The notes under the pieces are model-generated. The model was not told the origin of the DNA, did not search any database, and was given only the letters and a program-made list of their open reading frames with translations. From Peptoniphilus grossensis ph5 (GTDB lineage: Bacteria; Bacillota; Clostridia; Tissierellales; Peptoniphilaceae), in the NCBI RefSeq assembly GCF_000311825.1, contig NZ_HE978566.1:590344-654343 (forward strand): 64,000 nt of DNA, given 5' to 3'. This document shows positions 1 to 9,424 of the stretch, piece by piece (position 1 is the first letter of the stretch; each line of letters opens with the position of its first letter). The position numbers and the translations under genes were made by a program.

Positions 1-2960
1 GTGTCGCTAGTCCTTGGTTTAAAGTTTCTTGATCCGTTGCAGTTTTTAATATTTCTTCTGCTGTTTTTATTGCAGCTTGAAGTTTGCTAAATGCTTCATC
101 TGTTTTCTTGCCTTGTTCTATCGCCTTGGCTGCTGCTATTTCATTTGATAAGTCTTCTTTTTCTAGTGGAGTTGGTACTGCTTTATCTGCACTTTCATTA
201 AAGACTTTTACTGCTGCCTTTAATGTCGCTACTCCTTGGTCTAAAGCTCCTTGATCTGTTGCATTTTTCAATGTTTCTTCTGCTGCTGTTATTGCTGCTT
301 TAAGTTTGCTAAATGCTTCGTCTGTCTTCTTGCCTTGTTCAATCTTCTTAGCTTCTGCTATTTCTTTTGTTAAAGCTTCTTTTTCTAGTGGAGCTTGTGG
401 TTCATCTTCTATTAGTTCTCCTTTGGCAGTGAATTTTAATCTTGCGCCCGGAGCTGCTCCTTGCATTCCGTCATTAGCTACTCTTATAAAATAAGTGTCT
501 TTTTCTATCTTTGGTAATTTTACTAGTATTTGTTTGTCAAATATTCCTAATTTAGAACTTCCTGACATTACATCACTGTATTTATAAATTGACATGACAT
601 CAAGTTTATCTTCGTCTATCCTGTCTTTAAATACGCTTAATTCTAATAAATGGGCATTTAAGAATCCAGGGCTCATGGTTTTTAGATTTAATAGCAAATA
701 GTTTTCATCTTTGCCATATAATATCTTGCCCTCTTCCATAAAGCATCCACCTGCCATTGATGGTTCATCTCTGTCTTGTCTTTTTATTTCGACTGAGGTA
801 ACTTTATATGGTAGAGCATATTTTGGATCTTTAAATAGATTATCTAATTTTAATAGGTCGTCTTTTAAATCTGCTCCTGATTGTAATTTGTTTTCTAATT
901 CATTTTTAATTTCTACAACTTGGTTATAGAAATCTTTTGTGAAGATCTCTTTATAAATATCACTATTTATGCACTTTACTAATTCTTTTGCCAGCCCTTT
1001 GTTTATCTCACTGTCAGAATTTTTACCTTCGTTTATGATTTCAAAGTTTCTGTCTATTTGATAGTTAAGTTCCAAAATATTGTTTAGGGTTTTTCTTCCA
1101 AGGTTTTTTGCCTTTTCTAGTAAATTCTTTAAATTTATTTCTGCTAGTGAGTTGCCGTTAATTGTTGTTTCTATTTGATTCATCTTGTTTTGTAGTGCTT
1201 CTTTAGCTTCTTTTAATTGGGTATCATAATTTTTTTGACCAATTATATATGTTGAATCTGGATTTTTAATTGAAGCTTTTTTTATCAAATAGTTATATGG
1301 TAATTGTACTAATTTCCCATTTACAACTTCGTAAAATGCTGTATTTTTATAGTAGTTTTTATCTGCTCCTTCTTTTTCAATTTTGATTTTAATTAGAGGG
1401 AACTTTTCATTATTCCATGATTTATCTATATCAAGTTTCGCAGTTTCGTTATTATCTACAAAGGATAACTTATAAGCTAATACATCTGATAGTCCTTGGA
1501 CTTCTCCTAGTTTTTTTAATTTTACTAATAGTTCATCATCTTTTATATTTTCAACTTTTAATTCTGTTGTACTATTAAAACAATATTCTCTTGAACTATC
1601 TGCCTTGAAGCTTATATCATTTGATTCGTCTTTTACTACTTTCAGCTCGTCGTAGGATTCTTTTGAAAATGATATAGTTACATCTTTTATTTCAGTAGAT
1701 TGTGTGAAGTCTTTATTAAAGCCTTTGAATCTAACTTTTATATCTCCGCCTGTTTCTTTTAAGCTTTCTACATCTTCATAGGGTAGGTAAATTGCAAAGT
1801 ACTTATCAAATCCAATCGCCGGTTTATTTTCATTTCTTAAACCTGCATCTTTTGAATCTGCTGTCGGTTCTGTTCCGTCAAGTGTGTATTTAATATGTCT
1901 TAAGTCTCCAAGCAAGAATGAGTTTCTCTTTATCTTTATGGCAATTTCGCCGGAGCCATGGTTTATTATTTTGAATTTTCCTTTTTCCAATGATGTATAT
2001 GGCGTATATATTTTGCCGTCTTTTTCTACATCAAATTCAAGTTTTTCTGTGCCTTCCTTTTGTGTGAAGCCTTTTTGACTTACTATATACTTATCTATAT
2101 TTCCAAGTGTTTTACCTTGTATGTCGCTGTCTGAAAATCTTACAATTGCTTTGCCGGGTATTTTGTTATTGTTATAAGTACTTGCCATAAATTCTCCAAA
2201 CAGATATACTTCTGGTTTTCCATCAATAGGTATGTCTATTTGTGATAATTCATATTCGCCGGCATTTTGTCCGCTTTCAATTACTTTGCCTATTGCTTCT
2301 ATTTTTTCTCCGGATTCATCATAGGAATATTTTAATTGCTTTGTTCCATAGTCAAGTCCGTTACTTCTTTTTTCTAATGAAAAATATGTTAAGCGTAGGT
2401 AAGTCTTTTCATTTATTTTTACAATCTCTGCGTAGTCGTCCAGTATATTTCTTATTTTAGGATCTGTAGGTCCACCGTCTTCTACATTTAATTTCACATA
2501 TTTTACAAGCTCCGAACTTGCTTCTTTGTCCGGGCTGTTGTTAAATTCTTCTACCGCTGCCTTTAGTGCCACTACTCCTTGGTTTAAGGCTTCTTGATCT
2601 GTTGCACTATTTAAAACTTCTTCTGCTGATGTGATTGCTGCTTTAAGTTTGCTAAATGCTTCTTCTGTTTTCTTGCCTTGTTCTATCGCCTTGGCTGCTG
2701 CTATTTCTTTTGTTAAGGCTTCTTTTTCTAGTGGAGTTGGTACTGCTTTATCTGCGCTTTCATTAAAGGCTTTTACTGCTGCTTTTAATGTTGTTACTGC
2801 TTCATCTATTGCAGTTTGTTCAGTTGCACTGTTTAAAACTTCTTCTGCTGATGTTATTGCAGCTTTAAGTGTATTAAATGATTCTTCCGTTTTCTTGCCT
2901 TGTCCTAATCCTTTTGCTGCTGCTATTTCATTTGTCAAGGCTTCTGTATTTAAAACAACT
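1..2960 (-). repeat. 222-bp FIVAR coding repeats, two pairs
   Basis: The marker agtttgctaaatgcttc occurs at 81-97, 303-319 and 2646-2662, and a diverged copy starts near 2868. Within each pair the period is 222 bp, which is 74 codons. The two pairs flank about 2.2 kb of other coding sequence in the same gene. The stretches at about 110-240 and 2672-2800 are nearly identical by eye. Confidence 0.8.
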
Positions 2961-3574
2961 TTTGTGAATTTTGTTTTGTCTATTACTATCTTGGCGTTTT
3001 GTTCTCCTGCACCCGGTTTTATTGGATTACCCGGTCCTGATCCTATGGCGTCCATGGCATCTACCCAAACTTTGATCCATAAAAAGTCCGATGCTTCAAA
3101 TACACTTTTGTCCATTGTGTATCTAAATATTTGCGGGTAATTATGCTCGTTACCGTCTAAGCCAAGGTCCATATGTGACTTTATTACTTCCGCTTCTATT
3201 ACATCATTATTGTTTAAAGGGTCTTTGTTGTCTCTGTAGAAGAAAAGGTTTGTCAAATGGCCATTCATTCCCATTAGCTTCATGCCTTTAAATGTAAGTT
3301 CTATGGTAACTTTGTCTCCTTTGTAGACTACCTTTGCTGTGTGTTCTATTGCACCATCTGCCATGGATTTTTGCCCTGGATTATATGCATGGACTACTTC
3401 TACAGGAGCTGTATATATTCCATCTTCTACATTATTTGCAGGCGTTCTTAACTGAACGCTTTGATTTATCGGATTTATTGCCTCCATCTGTGGTACGGAA
3501 TATGCCGATACTATTGAGGGGATTATCATAATTCCAACAAGTGTTACCGATATTATTCTTTTTATTTTATTCAT
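1..3574 (-). CDS. Large NEAT/FIVAR surface protein, C-terminus beyond window
   Basis: A continuous minus-strand frame runs from ATG at 3574 past the left edge, so the C-terminus and any wall anchor are unseen. It starts with a signal peptide (MNKIKRII, hydrophobic core, cut near SAYS). A NEAT-type domain follows, with GIYTAPVEV, SMADGA and a VTIELTFKGM strand. Two FIVAR-like helical repeats (residues about 205-350) come next, then a long beta-rich middle, a second NEAT-like segment (SMAGGC, YLLLNLKTM, AAPGARLKF) and at least two more FIVAR units. NEAT domains bind or extract haem at the cell surface; FIVAR units are usually spacers or matrix-binding modules. It lies 39 bases after the flavodoxin gene with a good AAAGGAGG site, so it is probably the last gene of the haem operon. 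Haem binding is inferred from family and context. Confidence 0.8.
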   Translation of the reverse strand, partial: MNKIKRIISVTLVGIMIIPSIVSAYSVPQMEAINPINQSVQLRTPANNVEDGIYTAPVEVVHAYNPGQKSMADGAIEHTAKVVYKGDKVTIELTFKGMKLMGMNGHLTNLFFYRDNKDPLNNNDVIEAEVIKSHMDLGLDGNEHNYPQIFRYTMDKSVFEASDFLWIKVWVDAMDAIGSGPGNPIKPGAGEQNAKIVIDKTKFTKVVLNTEALTNEIAAAKGLGQGKKTEESFNTLKAAITSAEEVLNSATEQTAIDEAVTTLKAAVKAFNESADKAVPTPLEKEALTKEIAAAKAIEQGKKTEEAFSKLKAAITSAEEVLNSATDQEALNQGVVALKAAVEEFNNSPDKEASSELVKYVKLNVEDGGPTDPKIRNILDDYAEIVKINEKTYLRLTYFSLEKRSNGLDYGTKQLKYSYDESGEKIEAIGKVIESGQNAGEYELSQIDIPIDGKPEVYLFGEFMASTYNNNKIPGKAIVRFSDSDIQGKTLGNIDKYIVSQKGFTQKEGTEKLEFDVEKDGKIYTPYTSLEKGKFKIINHGSGEIAIKIKRNSFLLGDLRHIKYTLDGTEPTADSKDAGLRNENKPAIGFDKYFAIYLPYEDVESLKETGGDIKVRFKGFNKDFTQSTEIKDVTISFSKESYDELKVVKDESNDISFKADSSREYCFNSTTELKVENIKDDELLVKLKKLGEVQGLSDVLAYKLSFVDNNETAKLDIDKSWNNEKFPLIKIKIEKEGADKNYYKNTAFYEVVNGKLVQLPYNYLIKKASIKNPDSTYIIGQKNYDTQLKEAKEALQNKMNQIETTINGNSLAEINLKNLLEKAKNLGRKTLNNILELNYQIDRNFEIINEGKNSDSEINKGLAKELVKCINSDIYKEIFTKDFYNQVVEIKNELENKLQSGADLKDDLLKLDNLFKDPKYALPYKVTSVEIKRQDRDEPSMAGGCFMEEGKILYGKDENYLLLNLKTMSPGFLNAHLLELSVFKDRIDEDKLDVMSIYKYSDVMSGSSKLGIFDKQILVKLPKIEKDTYFIRVANDGMQGAAPGARLKFTAKGELIEDEPQAPLEKEALTKEIAEAKKIEQGKKTDEAFSKLKAAITAAEETLKNATDQGALDQGVATLKAAVKVFNESADKAVPTPLEKEDLSNEIAAAKAIEQGKKTDEAFSKLQAAIKTAEEILKTATDQETLNQGLAT

Positions 3575-3613
3575 TTGTCCTCCTTTAATTTTTTGTAAAA
3601 GTTTTTAAAATTT

Positions 3614-4129
3614 TTAATTTGTTAAATATTTTATATTTTCCGCAAAATATTTTGCAGCTTCTTCTAGTTCTTCTTCTGTTGCCTCTCTTGATTTAAGGCT
3701 TGTTTCTATCATTTTTTCTTTTATCTTTTTTGGAACTACTAGTCCTGTAATTCCTCTTAATTTTTCTATCATTTTCGGGTCTACTTGACCCGGGCATATA
3801 TACTGTCCTAATGACTTTCTGTCTTTTAACAACTCTATTAGATTGTCAATTACCTTTCTTCCATGTTCTGAGTCTGGCATGGCACCTAATGTTGCAAATA
3901 GTCCTATTTTTTTATTTTTGATGGTCTTTAAGAATTTTAGGGCCTTGGTCTCTAAGGTCCCTCTATCTATCCAAGCACCCAAGAGTATAAAATCAAATTT
4001 TTCTACTTCAGGTGCATCTCTTATGTCCTTTATGGTCATTTGATATTCTTTCTTTAAGACTTCATAAATTTTTTCTGCCATTCTCTTAGTGTTGCCTGTT
4101 TTTGATGAATATATTATTAGTCCCTTCAC
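3614..4129 (-). CDS. Flavodoxin-like protein of the haem operon (possibly BilS-like)
   Basis: This 171-aa cytoplasmic flavoprotein begins with the FMN phosphate-binding loop YSSKTGNTKRMAE after the first beta strand. The motifs LLGAWIDRGTL and FATLGAMPDSEHG fit the flavin-contact loops of flavodoxins. It starts 9 bases after the ABC ATPase gene, so it is translated as part of the haem uptake operon. Flavodoxins in such operons are thought to donate electrons to a haem- or tetrapyrrole-processing enzyme; none of those enzymes is visible here. The sequence resembles the flavodoxin-like family now called BilS, but I name it only as a possibility. Confidence 0.8.
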   Translation of the reverse strand: MKGLIIYSSKTGNTKRMAEKIYEVLKKEYQMTIKDIRDAPEVEKFDFILLGAWIDRGTLETKALKFLKTIKNKKIGLFATLGAMPDSEHGRKVIDNLIELLKDRKSLGQYICPGQVDPKMIEKLRGITGLVVPKKIKEKMIETSLKSREATEEELEEAAKYFAENIKYLTN

Positions 4130-4138
4130 TTTTCCTCC

Positions 4139-4900
4139 TTAATCTTCTGCAAATACATATTTTTTATTTTCAATATCTATTATTTTTAGTCTTGTGTCGT
4201 AAATCTTGCTTATGTTTTCTTCTGTTAAGACTTGGCTTGCCTTTCCTTGAAATTCGATTTTCCCCTTCATCATTCCTACTATGGTGTCCGAATATTCTAA
4301 AGATTGGTTGATGTCATGAAGGACCATGATTATTGTTTTTCCAAGATTTTTATTTAAATTTCTTATTAGTTTCAAAATTTCTATCTGGTATTTTATGTCT
4401 AAGTAGGTTGTGGGTTCGTCCAGGAGAAGTACATCACTATCTTGTGCTATTGCCATGGCTATCCATGCCCTCTGGACTTGTCCACCTGATAGGGAGTTGA
4501 CTCTTTCTTTTCTTATTTCTTCTAAGCCACAAACTTCTATGGCTTCATTTATTTTATTTTTGTCCTCTTGACTTGGTTTTTCCATGAAGCCAAGGTAGGG
4601 ATTTCTTCCATAGGCAACAAGTTCTTCAACATTAATGTCCCCTGCTATTTGATTTTTTTGTCTAACTATGGCAACTTTTTTTGCAAATTCTTTTCTCTCT
4701 ATATTTTTTATGTTTTTGCCATCAAGACTTATAAAACCCATTTTTGGTTTTTCTACTCTTGTTATTAGCTTCAAAAGAGTTGACTTGCCACAGCCATTGG
4801 CCCCTAAGAGTGTTGTGATTTTATTTTTTTCTATTTTTAGATTTAAGTCTTTTATGACCATGTTCTTGTCATAGGCGAAAAATAAGTGATTAATTTCCAT
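4139..4900 (-). CDS. Haem/iron ABC transporter ATPase (FecE/HmuV-like)
   Basis: This 253-aa ATPase powers import of the IsdE ligand. It has Walker A GANGCGKST near residue 33, a Q-loop, the ABC signature LSGGQVQR, Walker B VLLLDEPT and switch histidine VLHD. Length and motif order are those of FecE/FhuC-type importer ATPases. Its start overlaps the end of the permease gene by 11 bases, so the two are translationally coupled. Substrate is assigned as haem from the IsdE and NEAT neighbours. Confidence 0.9.
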   Translation of the reverse strand: MEINHLFFAYDKNMVIKDLNLKIEKNKITTLLGANGCGKSTLLKLITRVEKPKMGFISLDGKNIKNIERKEFAKKVAIVRQKNQIAGDINVEELVAYGRNPYLGFMEKPSQEDKNKINEAIEVCGLEEIRKERVNSLSGGQVQRAWIAMAIAQDSDVLLLDEPTTYLDIKYQIEILKLIRNLNKNLGKTIIMVLHDINQSLEYSDTIVGMMKGKIEFQGKASQVLTEENISKIYDTRLKIIDIENKKYVFAED

Positions 4901-5891
4901 AATTTTTCCCTCCTACTTTTAATAGGCCTATAAAAAATATTCCGCCAACTACTGTCATTACTACTGATGGTTTTATTTCGTAAGGGTAGGCTATCACTCT
5001 TCCCAAGGTGTCTGATAGGAGGAGGGTTATTGCTCCCAGTATCATGGAATAGGGAATTAGGTTCTTGTGGTTTGAACCAAGAATTATTCTTGCTATGTGT
5101 GGCACTACTAGGCCTAAGAATCCTATTACACCAACTATGGCTGTGGATACTGATGCTAGCATTATTCCTATTAAGGCTAGGATAAACCTATCTCTATTTA
5201 CATTAACTCCCAAGGATTGTGCTGTTTGGTCTTCAAGTTGAAGTAGGTTCGCTGTCCTTATTGTGAAGAGTGCTATTATTAGAAATGGGATTCCGTAAAT
5301 TGCCATAATTTTTACATCTGCCCAAGTTTTTTGTGCTACATTACCTTCTATTATTGATTGAACGTTTGTGAGGTTGCCCCCCATCATGGATTTTATTCCT
5401 TCGTTTACCCCCATTAGGGTCATGTTAAGTGCTACACCTACTAAGATTAATTTTATTGGGTTGGATCCTCCATTCCAGGCTAGTGAATATATTAAGAGGT
5501 AGGCGAGGAGCCCTCCCACTACTGAAAAAAGTGGGCTTAAAGCATATAGGCCAGGGAATAATATCATTACAAGGCTTGCTGATAGACTAGCTGCTGATGA
5601 TATACCTATTATGCCTGGATCTGTTAGGGGGTTTTGCATTACTGCTTGAAGGAGAACTCCTGATGTTGCTAGGGCTGCTCCAGCTAGTATTGATATTATT
5701 ATTCTTGGAAACCTAAGGTCATATATTGTCGCTACGTCGGGATCATATTCTATGAACAAGCCTCTTAACAATTTTCCAAAGGTCATTTCTATGGATCCTG
5801 TTTTTGCTGAATAGAGGATGAGTCCTATTAGGACTAGGATTGATATGGTGTAAACTAGGATGATTTTATTTTTCTTCATTTGTCTTATCAC
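4890..5891 (-). CDS. Haem ABC transporter permease, FecCD family (IsdF/HmuU-like)
   Basis: This 333-aa integral membrane protein has the FecCD pattern: an N-terminal helix, the conserved LRFPRIIISILAGAALATSG segment, the coupling region GVNVNRDRF, and FLGLVVPHIARI near the C-terminus, with about ten predicted helices. It would form the dimeric channel for haem passed from IsdE. It overlaps isdE by 26 bases and the ATPase gene by 11, which indicates one mRNA and coupled translation. Confidence 0.9.
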   Translation of the reverse strand: MIRQMKKNKIILVYTISILVLIGLILYSAKTGSIEMTFGKLLRGLFIEYDPDVATIYDLRFPRIIISILAGAALATSGVLLQAVMQNPLTDPGIIGISSAASLSASLVMILFPGLYALSPLFSVVGGLLAYLLIYSLAWNGGSNPIKLILVGVALNMTLMGVNEGIKSMMGGNLTNVQSIIEGNVAQKTWADVKIMAIYGIPFLIIALFTIRTANLLQLEDQTAQSLGVNVNRDRFILALIGIMLASVSTAIVGVIGFLGLVVPHIARIILGSNHKNLIPYSMILGAITLLLSDTLGRVIAYPYEIKPSVVMTVVGGIFFIGLLKVGGKNYGN

Positions 5892-6786
5892 CTGTATTTC
5901 CTATTTCATTTGAGTCTTTTCCATAGAAGAGTTTGTCTAAGTCGTTTAAGGCTTCCTTGTAGTTAAATTTCGCGCTCATGCCAAATTTTTTGTAGTCAAG
6001 GTCGTAAACCTTGCCTTCCTTAACTGCCCTGAAGTGCTTCCAAATGTCATTTTCTGCAAAGTCTTTTTTAAACATTTCCATTACATCATCAGGTAAGGCA
6101 TGGGCCGTTCTAAGAATAATATCAGGATCCTTTTTCAACATATCTTCTGTATTTATTGTTATAAATTGTTGATTTGTTCCTTCATATACATTTTCTGCCC
6201 CAGCAAGTTTTACAAGACTTCCTGCATAGGAGTTTTCTGTCGCTACTACATAGGACCCTGGCAAACCCATTAAGATTAATACTCTAGGTGCTTTTTTGTC
6301 CTTGTGTTTTTCTTTATAGTCGTCTATGAATTTTTTGTAATCATCAATTAATTCTTTGGCTTCTTTTTTTCTATTAAGTAATTTTCCAAGATCCTCTATT
6401 GACTTATACATTCCATCTGTGTTATTTAGGTTCAAAAATCCATAGTCAAGGTCTGCTGCCTTGTACTTGGGAAGTAGGTCTGAAATTAAAGACACTGGCG
6501 AAAATACATAGTCTGGATTTATTTGTTTTAATTTTTCAATGTCTGGTGTCATTGCCATGCCTACCTTAGGAACATCCTTATATCTTTCTGGCATTGGATC
6601 AATTTCTGAGTTAGGTACCGCTACTAAGTCAACATTTAATTTTTCCATTATATAAACAGTTGCCATTGATGTTGCTGCTATTCTCAGTTCGCCATTGTTT
6701 GCTTTCTTACCAGATTTTTGACTCACGCAAGACGTTAATAATAAACTTGCTAGAAGTATGGCTAGAATCTTTTTTATTCTATTCAT
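5866..6786 (-). CDS. isdE: Haem-binding lipoprotein IsdE
   Basis: This 306-aa lipoprotein (lipobox LLTSC, Cys20) receives haem and hands it to the permease. It aligns by eye along its length with staphylococcal IsdE: RIAATSMATVYIMEKL, LILMGLPGSYVVATE and the alternating acidic and basic surface helices. The haem ligands of S. aureus IsdE are a Met and His229. The corresponding residues here are Met79 in VGMAMTPD and His229 in RTAHALPDD. The start overlaps the Shp-like gene by 8 bases. Function is well supported by motif and by its NEAT/Shp neighbours. Confidence 0.9.
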   Translation of the reverse strand: MNRIKKILAILLASLLLTSCVSQKSGKKANNGELRIAATSMATVYIMEKLNVDLVAVPNSEIDPMPERYKDVPKVGMAMTPDIEKLKQINPDYVFSPVSLISDLLPKYKAADLDYGFLNLNNTDGMYKSIEDLGKLLNRKKEAKELIDDYKKFIDDYKEKHKDKKAPRVLILMGLPGSYVVATENSYAGSLVKLAGAENVYEGTNQQFITINTEDMLKKDPDIILRTAHALPDDVMEMFKKDFAENDIWKHFRAVKEGKVYDLDYKKFGMSAKFNYKEALNDLDKLFYGKDSNEIGNTGDKTNEEK

Positions 6787-7741
6787 AGATGTTTCTCCTT
6801 TTTTCTTCTAATTCATCTTCTATTTTTTTCTTGTAGTTATATGATAGGAGAGCTAGTATGATAAATCCTCCTGTCAATATTACGAGAAGTCCTATTAAGC
6901 CATAAATAAAAGCCAAAGTTATTTTGCCTAATTTTGTCTTAGTTGTTTCTTTTTCATCTTGGTCATCTGAATAATATAATTTTTTAATTATTGGAGAATC
7001 CTTTGTTAAAAGTCCATGGTCATAACCTAAGTCTCCAGCAGAAAATTTTGAGTTAACTGGTTTTTGTTCAATTATTTCTCCCTGGTTAGGAGCTTGTAAA
7101 ACTTCTCCAACTTGTTCATCATTGTCTAGTGGTTTTAAGTTGCTTAGGTTAGGCATGTTTAAGTTTGTGCTAGATTTAGGAATGTTTGCATCTACCTGTG
7201 GAGCTTCCTCTGTTGGCGCTTGATTGCTAGAAGGGTTTGATGAGCTTTTTTGAAGGCTTGCAAAATCTGTGTTACCTTTAACTAAATCTGATATTGTGTA
7301 GTAAAAAATTACATCTCTTCCCATAGGTCCAACAAAAAAAGTTGCCCTTACTATTACATTTTTGCTTGGTATCTCAAATCTGTAATCTCGTGTTTCTTCA
7401 GTCTTTCCTGTAACTTCTGCTGTTACAGAATAGAAACTATTGTCGCCATAATTTTGGACTGCGAAACTTTCATTTTTTATGTAGTTGGCTAAGTTATAGC
7501 GAACTGACAAAAATATTCTTCCGTCATCTGTTGTTTCTACTAAGGCTTGTGGACATAGTACATTTTCTGTCATACCCTGTCCTATTCCTGGATTGTTACC
7601 AGGGTCTTCTATGACTCCTGTAACCGGATGGATATAGTAGGGCGTCGCCTTTGCTATTTCTTGTGAATAGGCATAGGTAACATTTATTAGACTTGTAAAA
7701 ATGAGAGCCAAGATACATAAGTTATTTATTATTTTTTTCAT
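6779..7741 (-). CDS. Shp-type cell-surface haem-binding protein
   Basis: This 320-aa protein has a signal peptide, a mature part beginning IAKATPYYIHPVTGVIED, and the hallmark GIGQGMTENVLCPQALVE of streptococcal Shp haem-binding domains (residues about 30-160). A Ser/Pro/Asn-rich stalk (residues 165-230) follows, then a C-terminal transmembrane helix and a basic/acidic cytoplasmic tail. Shp accepts haem from outer receptors and passes it to the ABC lipoprotein, which matches its place between the NEAT gene and isdE. There is no LPXTG sorting motif; the anchor is the membrane helix. It overlaps both neighbours. Confidence 0.8.
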   Translation of the reverse strand: MKKIINNLCILALIFTSLINVTYAYSQEIAKATPYYIHPVTGVIEDPGNNPGIGQGMTENVLCPQALVETTDDGRIFLSVRYNLANYIKNESFAVQNYGDNSFYSVTAEVTGKTEETRDYRFEIPSKNVIVRATFFVGPMGRDVIFYYTISDLVKGNTDFASLQKSSSNPSSNQAPTEEAPQVDANIPKSSTNLNMPNLSNLKPLDNDEQVGEVLQAPNQGEIIEQKPVNSKFSAGDLGYDHGLLTKDSPIIKKLYYSDDQDEKETTKTKLGKITLAFIYGLIGLLVILTGGFIILALLSYNYKKKIEDELEEKRRNIYE

Positions 7742-9203
7742 TATCTTTAAGCCCTCCTAAAAATATTATTTCATCCTTCATTTCTTTTACTTCTTGAAAA
7801 TTTTTTCTAATTACAACAAAGGCCATTGAATTTAATCCTATAAATATTAGGAGTATTAAAATAATAATGCCCTTTGATTCTTTTTCTTCAATTTCTTGTC
7901 CTTCTGCTCCAATCTCTGCATCTTTATTTTGATTGAAGGATGGTCCCTTGTTTTCTTGACTTGAAATTTTACTTTGTTGTGAGCCTATAGAAGGTGGACT
8001 TGTGTTTAGTGTTGTTGAACTAACTTGTGGTCCTTCTACTGGCATAGGGGATGAGGAATCTGAAGAGCTTGATATTTTTTGTGCCTGTGGCTTTTTAACT
8101 GTCGTCATAAAGGCCTTTGCTCTTTCTTCCTTTGAACTACTATTGCTTGTACTTATATTGCTTAATGTCGGTGATTTATTATTATCTATGCTTTCATTTA
8201 CTTGCATACCTGATCCAGCAGCTTTCACCACTATAAAAATTGCTGAATCTTTTGTTTTAAATTCAATGTGATCTCCATTGACTTTGAAATCTATCTTCTT
8301 TTTTTCTCCATTATTTACTTCATAAAGACTTAGCTTGTCTTGTCCTTTAAATTTTAAAAGAGGTAATTTTAAATCAAATCCTTTGTTTGCATAAATCTTT
8401 TTTCTTTTTGCTTGAATACTTTCTTCATTGCCTTGTATTTCATCTAGGGGTCCTAAAAACTCTATCTTAAAAACATTTACTTGATCTAATTTGTCAAAGG
8501 ACTTTGTGAATTCTTCTGCCTGCTTTCCTGATAATCTATTTCCATAAAAAGAAAATTCTTCATTAAAGGTATCAGGATCATAGTTTACTATTATGTTTTT
8601 ATTTTGAACTTCTCCAGCTTCCTTTGAATTAAATTCTGGTTTATTTGCTCCTTCTTTAAAATTGTTTATTAATATTGAATCGCTTTCATTTATTTTTTTA
8701 ATCTCGCCATAGTCAAGTTTTATTCTTGCCCTTATTGGTTCATCCCCCATAGGTTCTACTTTTGGATCTACATAAACCCTTGTCATTTCATCCATATTAA
8801 CTAGGGATGTCTTAAAGACTCTTGGTCTTTTATCTTTTTCCTTGGGTACTTCTAAGTCATAGCAAGCTGCCTCTGCCCTGTGATAAATTCCATCTTCCTT
8901 TTGGAAGTAAATATTAATTAGAGAAGCTGTTATTGATAAGTATTCCATCTTGTCAGATCCTATGTAGAGGTTTGCTTCTCCATCCTTCACTTCAATCTCG
9001 GCTTTTTGTACAAGCGCTTTGTTGCCCATACTAGGTTTTTCTTCGATGGAATGCCATAACTTAATTGGAATTTCATAGTAGCCATCTTCTAATTTTATTT
9101 CTTTTTTCTCTGGTGTGCTTTCATTATCCGCAAATACAAAATTCGTTAAGAATAATAAAGATAATAAAAATACTAGAGATATGTAAATTTTTTTATTTTT
9201 CAT
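7722..9203 (-). CDS. Membrane-anchored NEAT-domain haem protein
   Basis: This 493-aa first gene of the haem operon has a signal peptide ending FVFADN. A NEAT domain at residues about 35-165 carries GYYEIPIKLWHS, PSMGNKALV and NLYIGSDKMEYLSITASL. A second folded region without a clear family spans residues about 190-335. A Ser-rich stalk (residues 340-440) leads to a C-terminal membrane helix (GIIILILLIFIGL) with a short charged tail. It probably captures haem outside and passes it to the Shp-like protein encoded next. The ribosome site is a weaker AAGGGG. A Fur-like inverted repeat lies 40 bases upstream. Confidence 0.8.
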   Translation of the reverse strand: MKNKKIYISLVFLLSLLFLTNFVFADNESTPEKKEIKLEDGYYEIPIKLWHSIEEKPSMGNKALVQKAEIEVKDGEANLYIGSDKMEYLSITASLINIYFQKEDGIYHRAEAACYDLEVPKEKDKRPRVFKTSLVNMDEMTRVYVDPKVEPMGDEPIRARIKLDYGEIKKINESDSILINNFKEGANKPEFNSKEAGEVQNKNIIVNYDPDTFNEEFSFYGNRLSGKQAEEFTKSFDKLDQVNVFKIEFLGPLDEIQGNEESIQAKRKKIYANKGFDLKLPLLKFKGQDKLSLYEVNNGEKKKIDFKVNGDHIEFKTKDSAIFIVVKAAGSGMQVNESIDNNKSPTLSNISTSNSSSKEERAKAFMTTVKKPQAQKISSSSDSSSPMPVEGPQVSSTTLNTSPPSIGSQQSKISSQENKGPSFNQNKDAEIGAEGQEIEEKESKGIIILILLIFIGLNSMAFVVIRKNFQEVKEMKDEIIFLGGLKDNEKNNK

Positions 9204-9243
9204 TATAAAGACCCCTTGTTATCAATTTATATTACTTAGGTAA

Positions 9244-9258
9244 TGATATTACTTATCA
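9244..9258. promoter_or_regulatory. Fur-like inverted repeat before the haem uptake operon
   Basis: The sequence TGATATTACTTATCA is an inverted repeat, TGATA-N5-TATCA. It differs from the 7-1-7 Fur box TGATAATNATTATCA at two positions. It lies 40-55 bases before the NEAT gene start, where it would cover the promoter; a TTGATA on the minus strand overlaps it. The same repeat occurs at 14066-14080. Confidence 0.65.
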
Positions 9259-9346
9259 ATTAAATAAGCTATAAAAGAATTATGAAAATTTTGTTAACTC
9301 CGGTTTACTCGCAGAAAAATTTTTATAAATATATTATTTTAATTTT

Positions 9347-9383
9347 TATAATAAAAATAAACTCTAGTCACTGACTAGAGTTT
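9347..9383 (-). terminator. Terminator after the DtxR-like gene
   Basis: A 12-bp inverted repeat, AAACTCTAGTCA with TGACTAGAGTTT around one base, is followed on the minus strand by a T-rich run. It separates the exporter operon from the haem uptake promoter. Confidence 0.8.
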
Positions 9384-9424
9384 AGAATGTTTTTACATAT
9401 TTTATGGTGTATAAGTTTAAGTTT

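Noticed and set aside
1-2960. FIVAR DNA repeats considered as CRISPR or satellite DNA
   Set aside because: The repeats are in frame, 222 bp long and translate to helical FIVAR units; there are no short unique spacers.
306-3531. Several plus-strand frames opposite the large surface protein
   Set aside because: They are Ser/Leu/Phe-rich mirror frames of the Lys/Glu-rich minus-strand gene, without ribosome sites.
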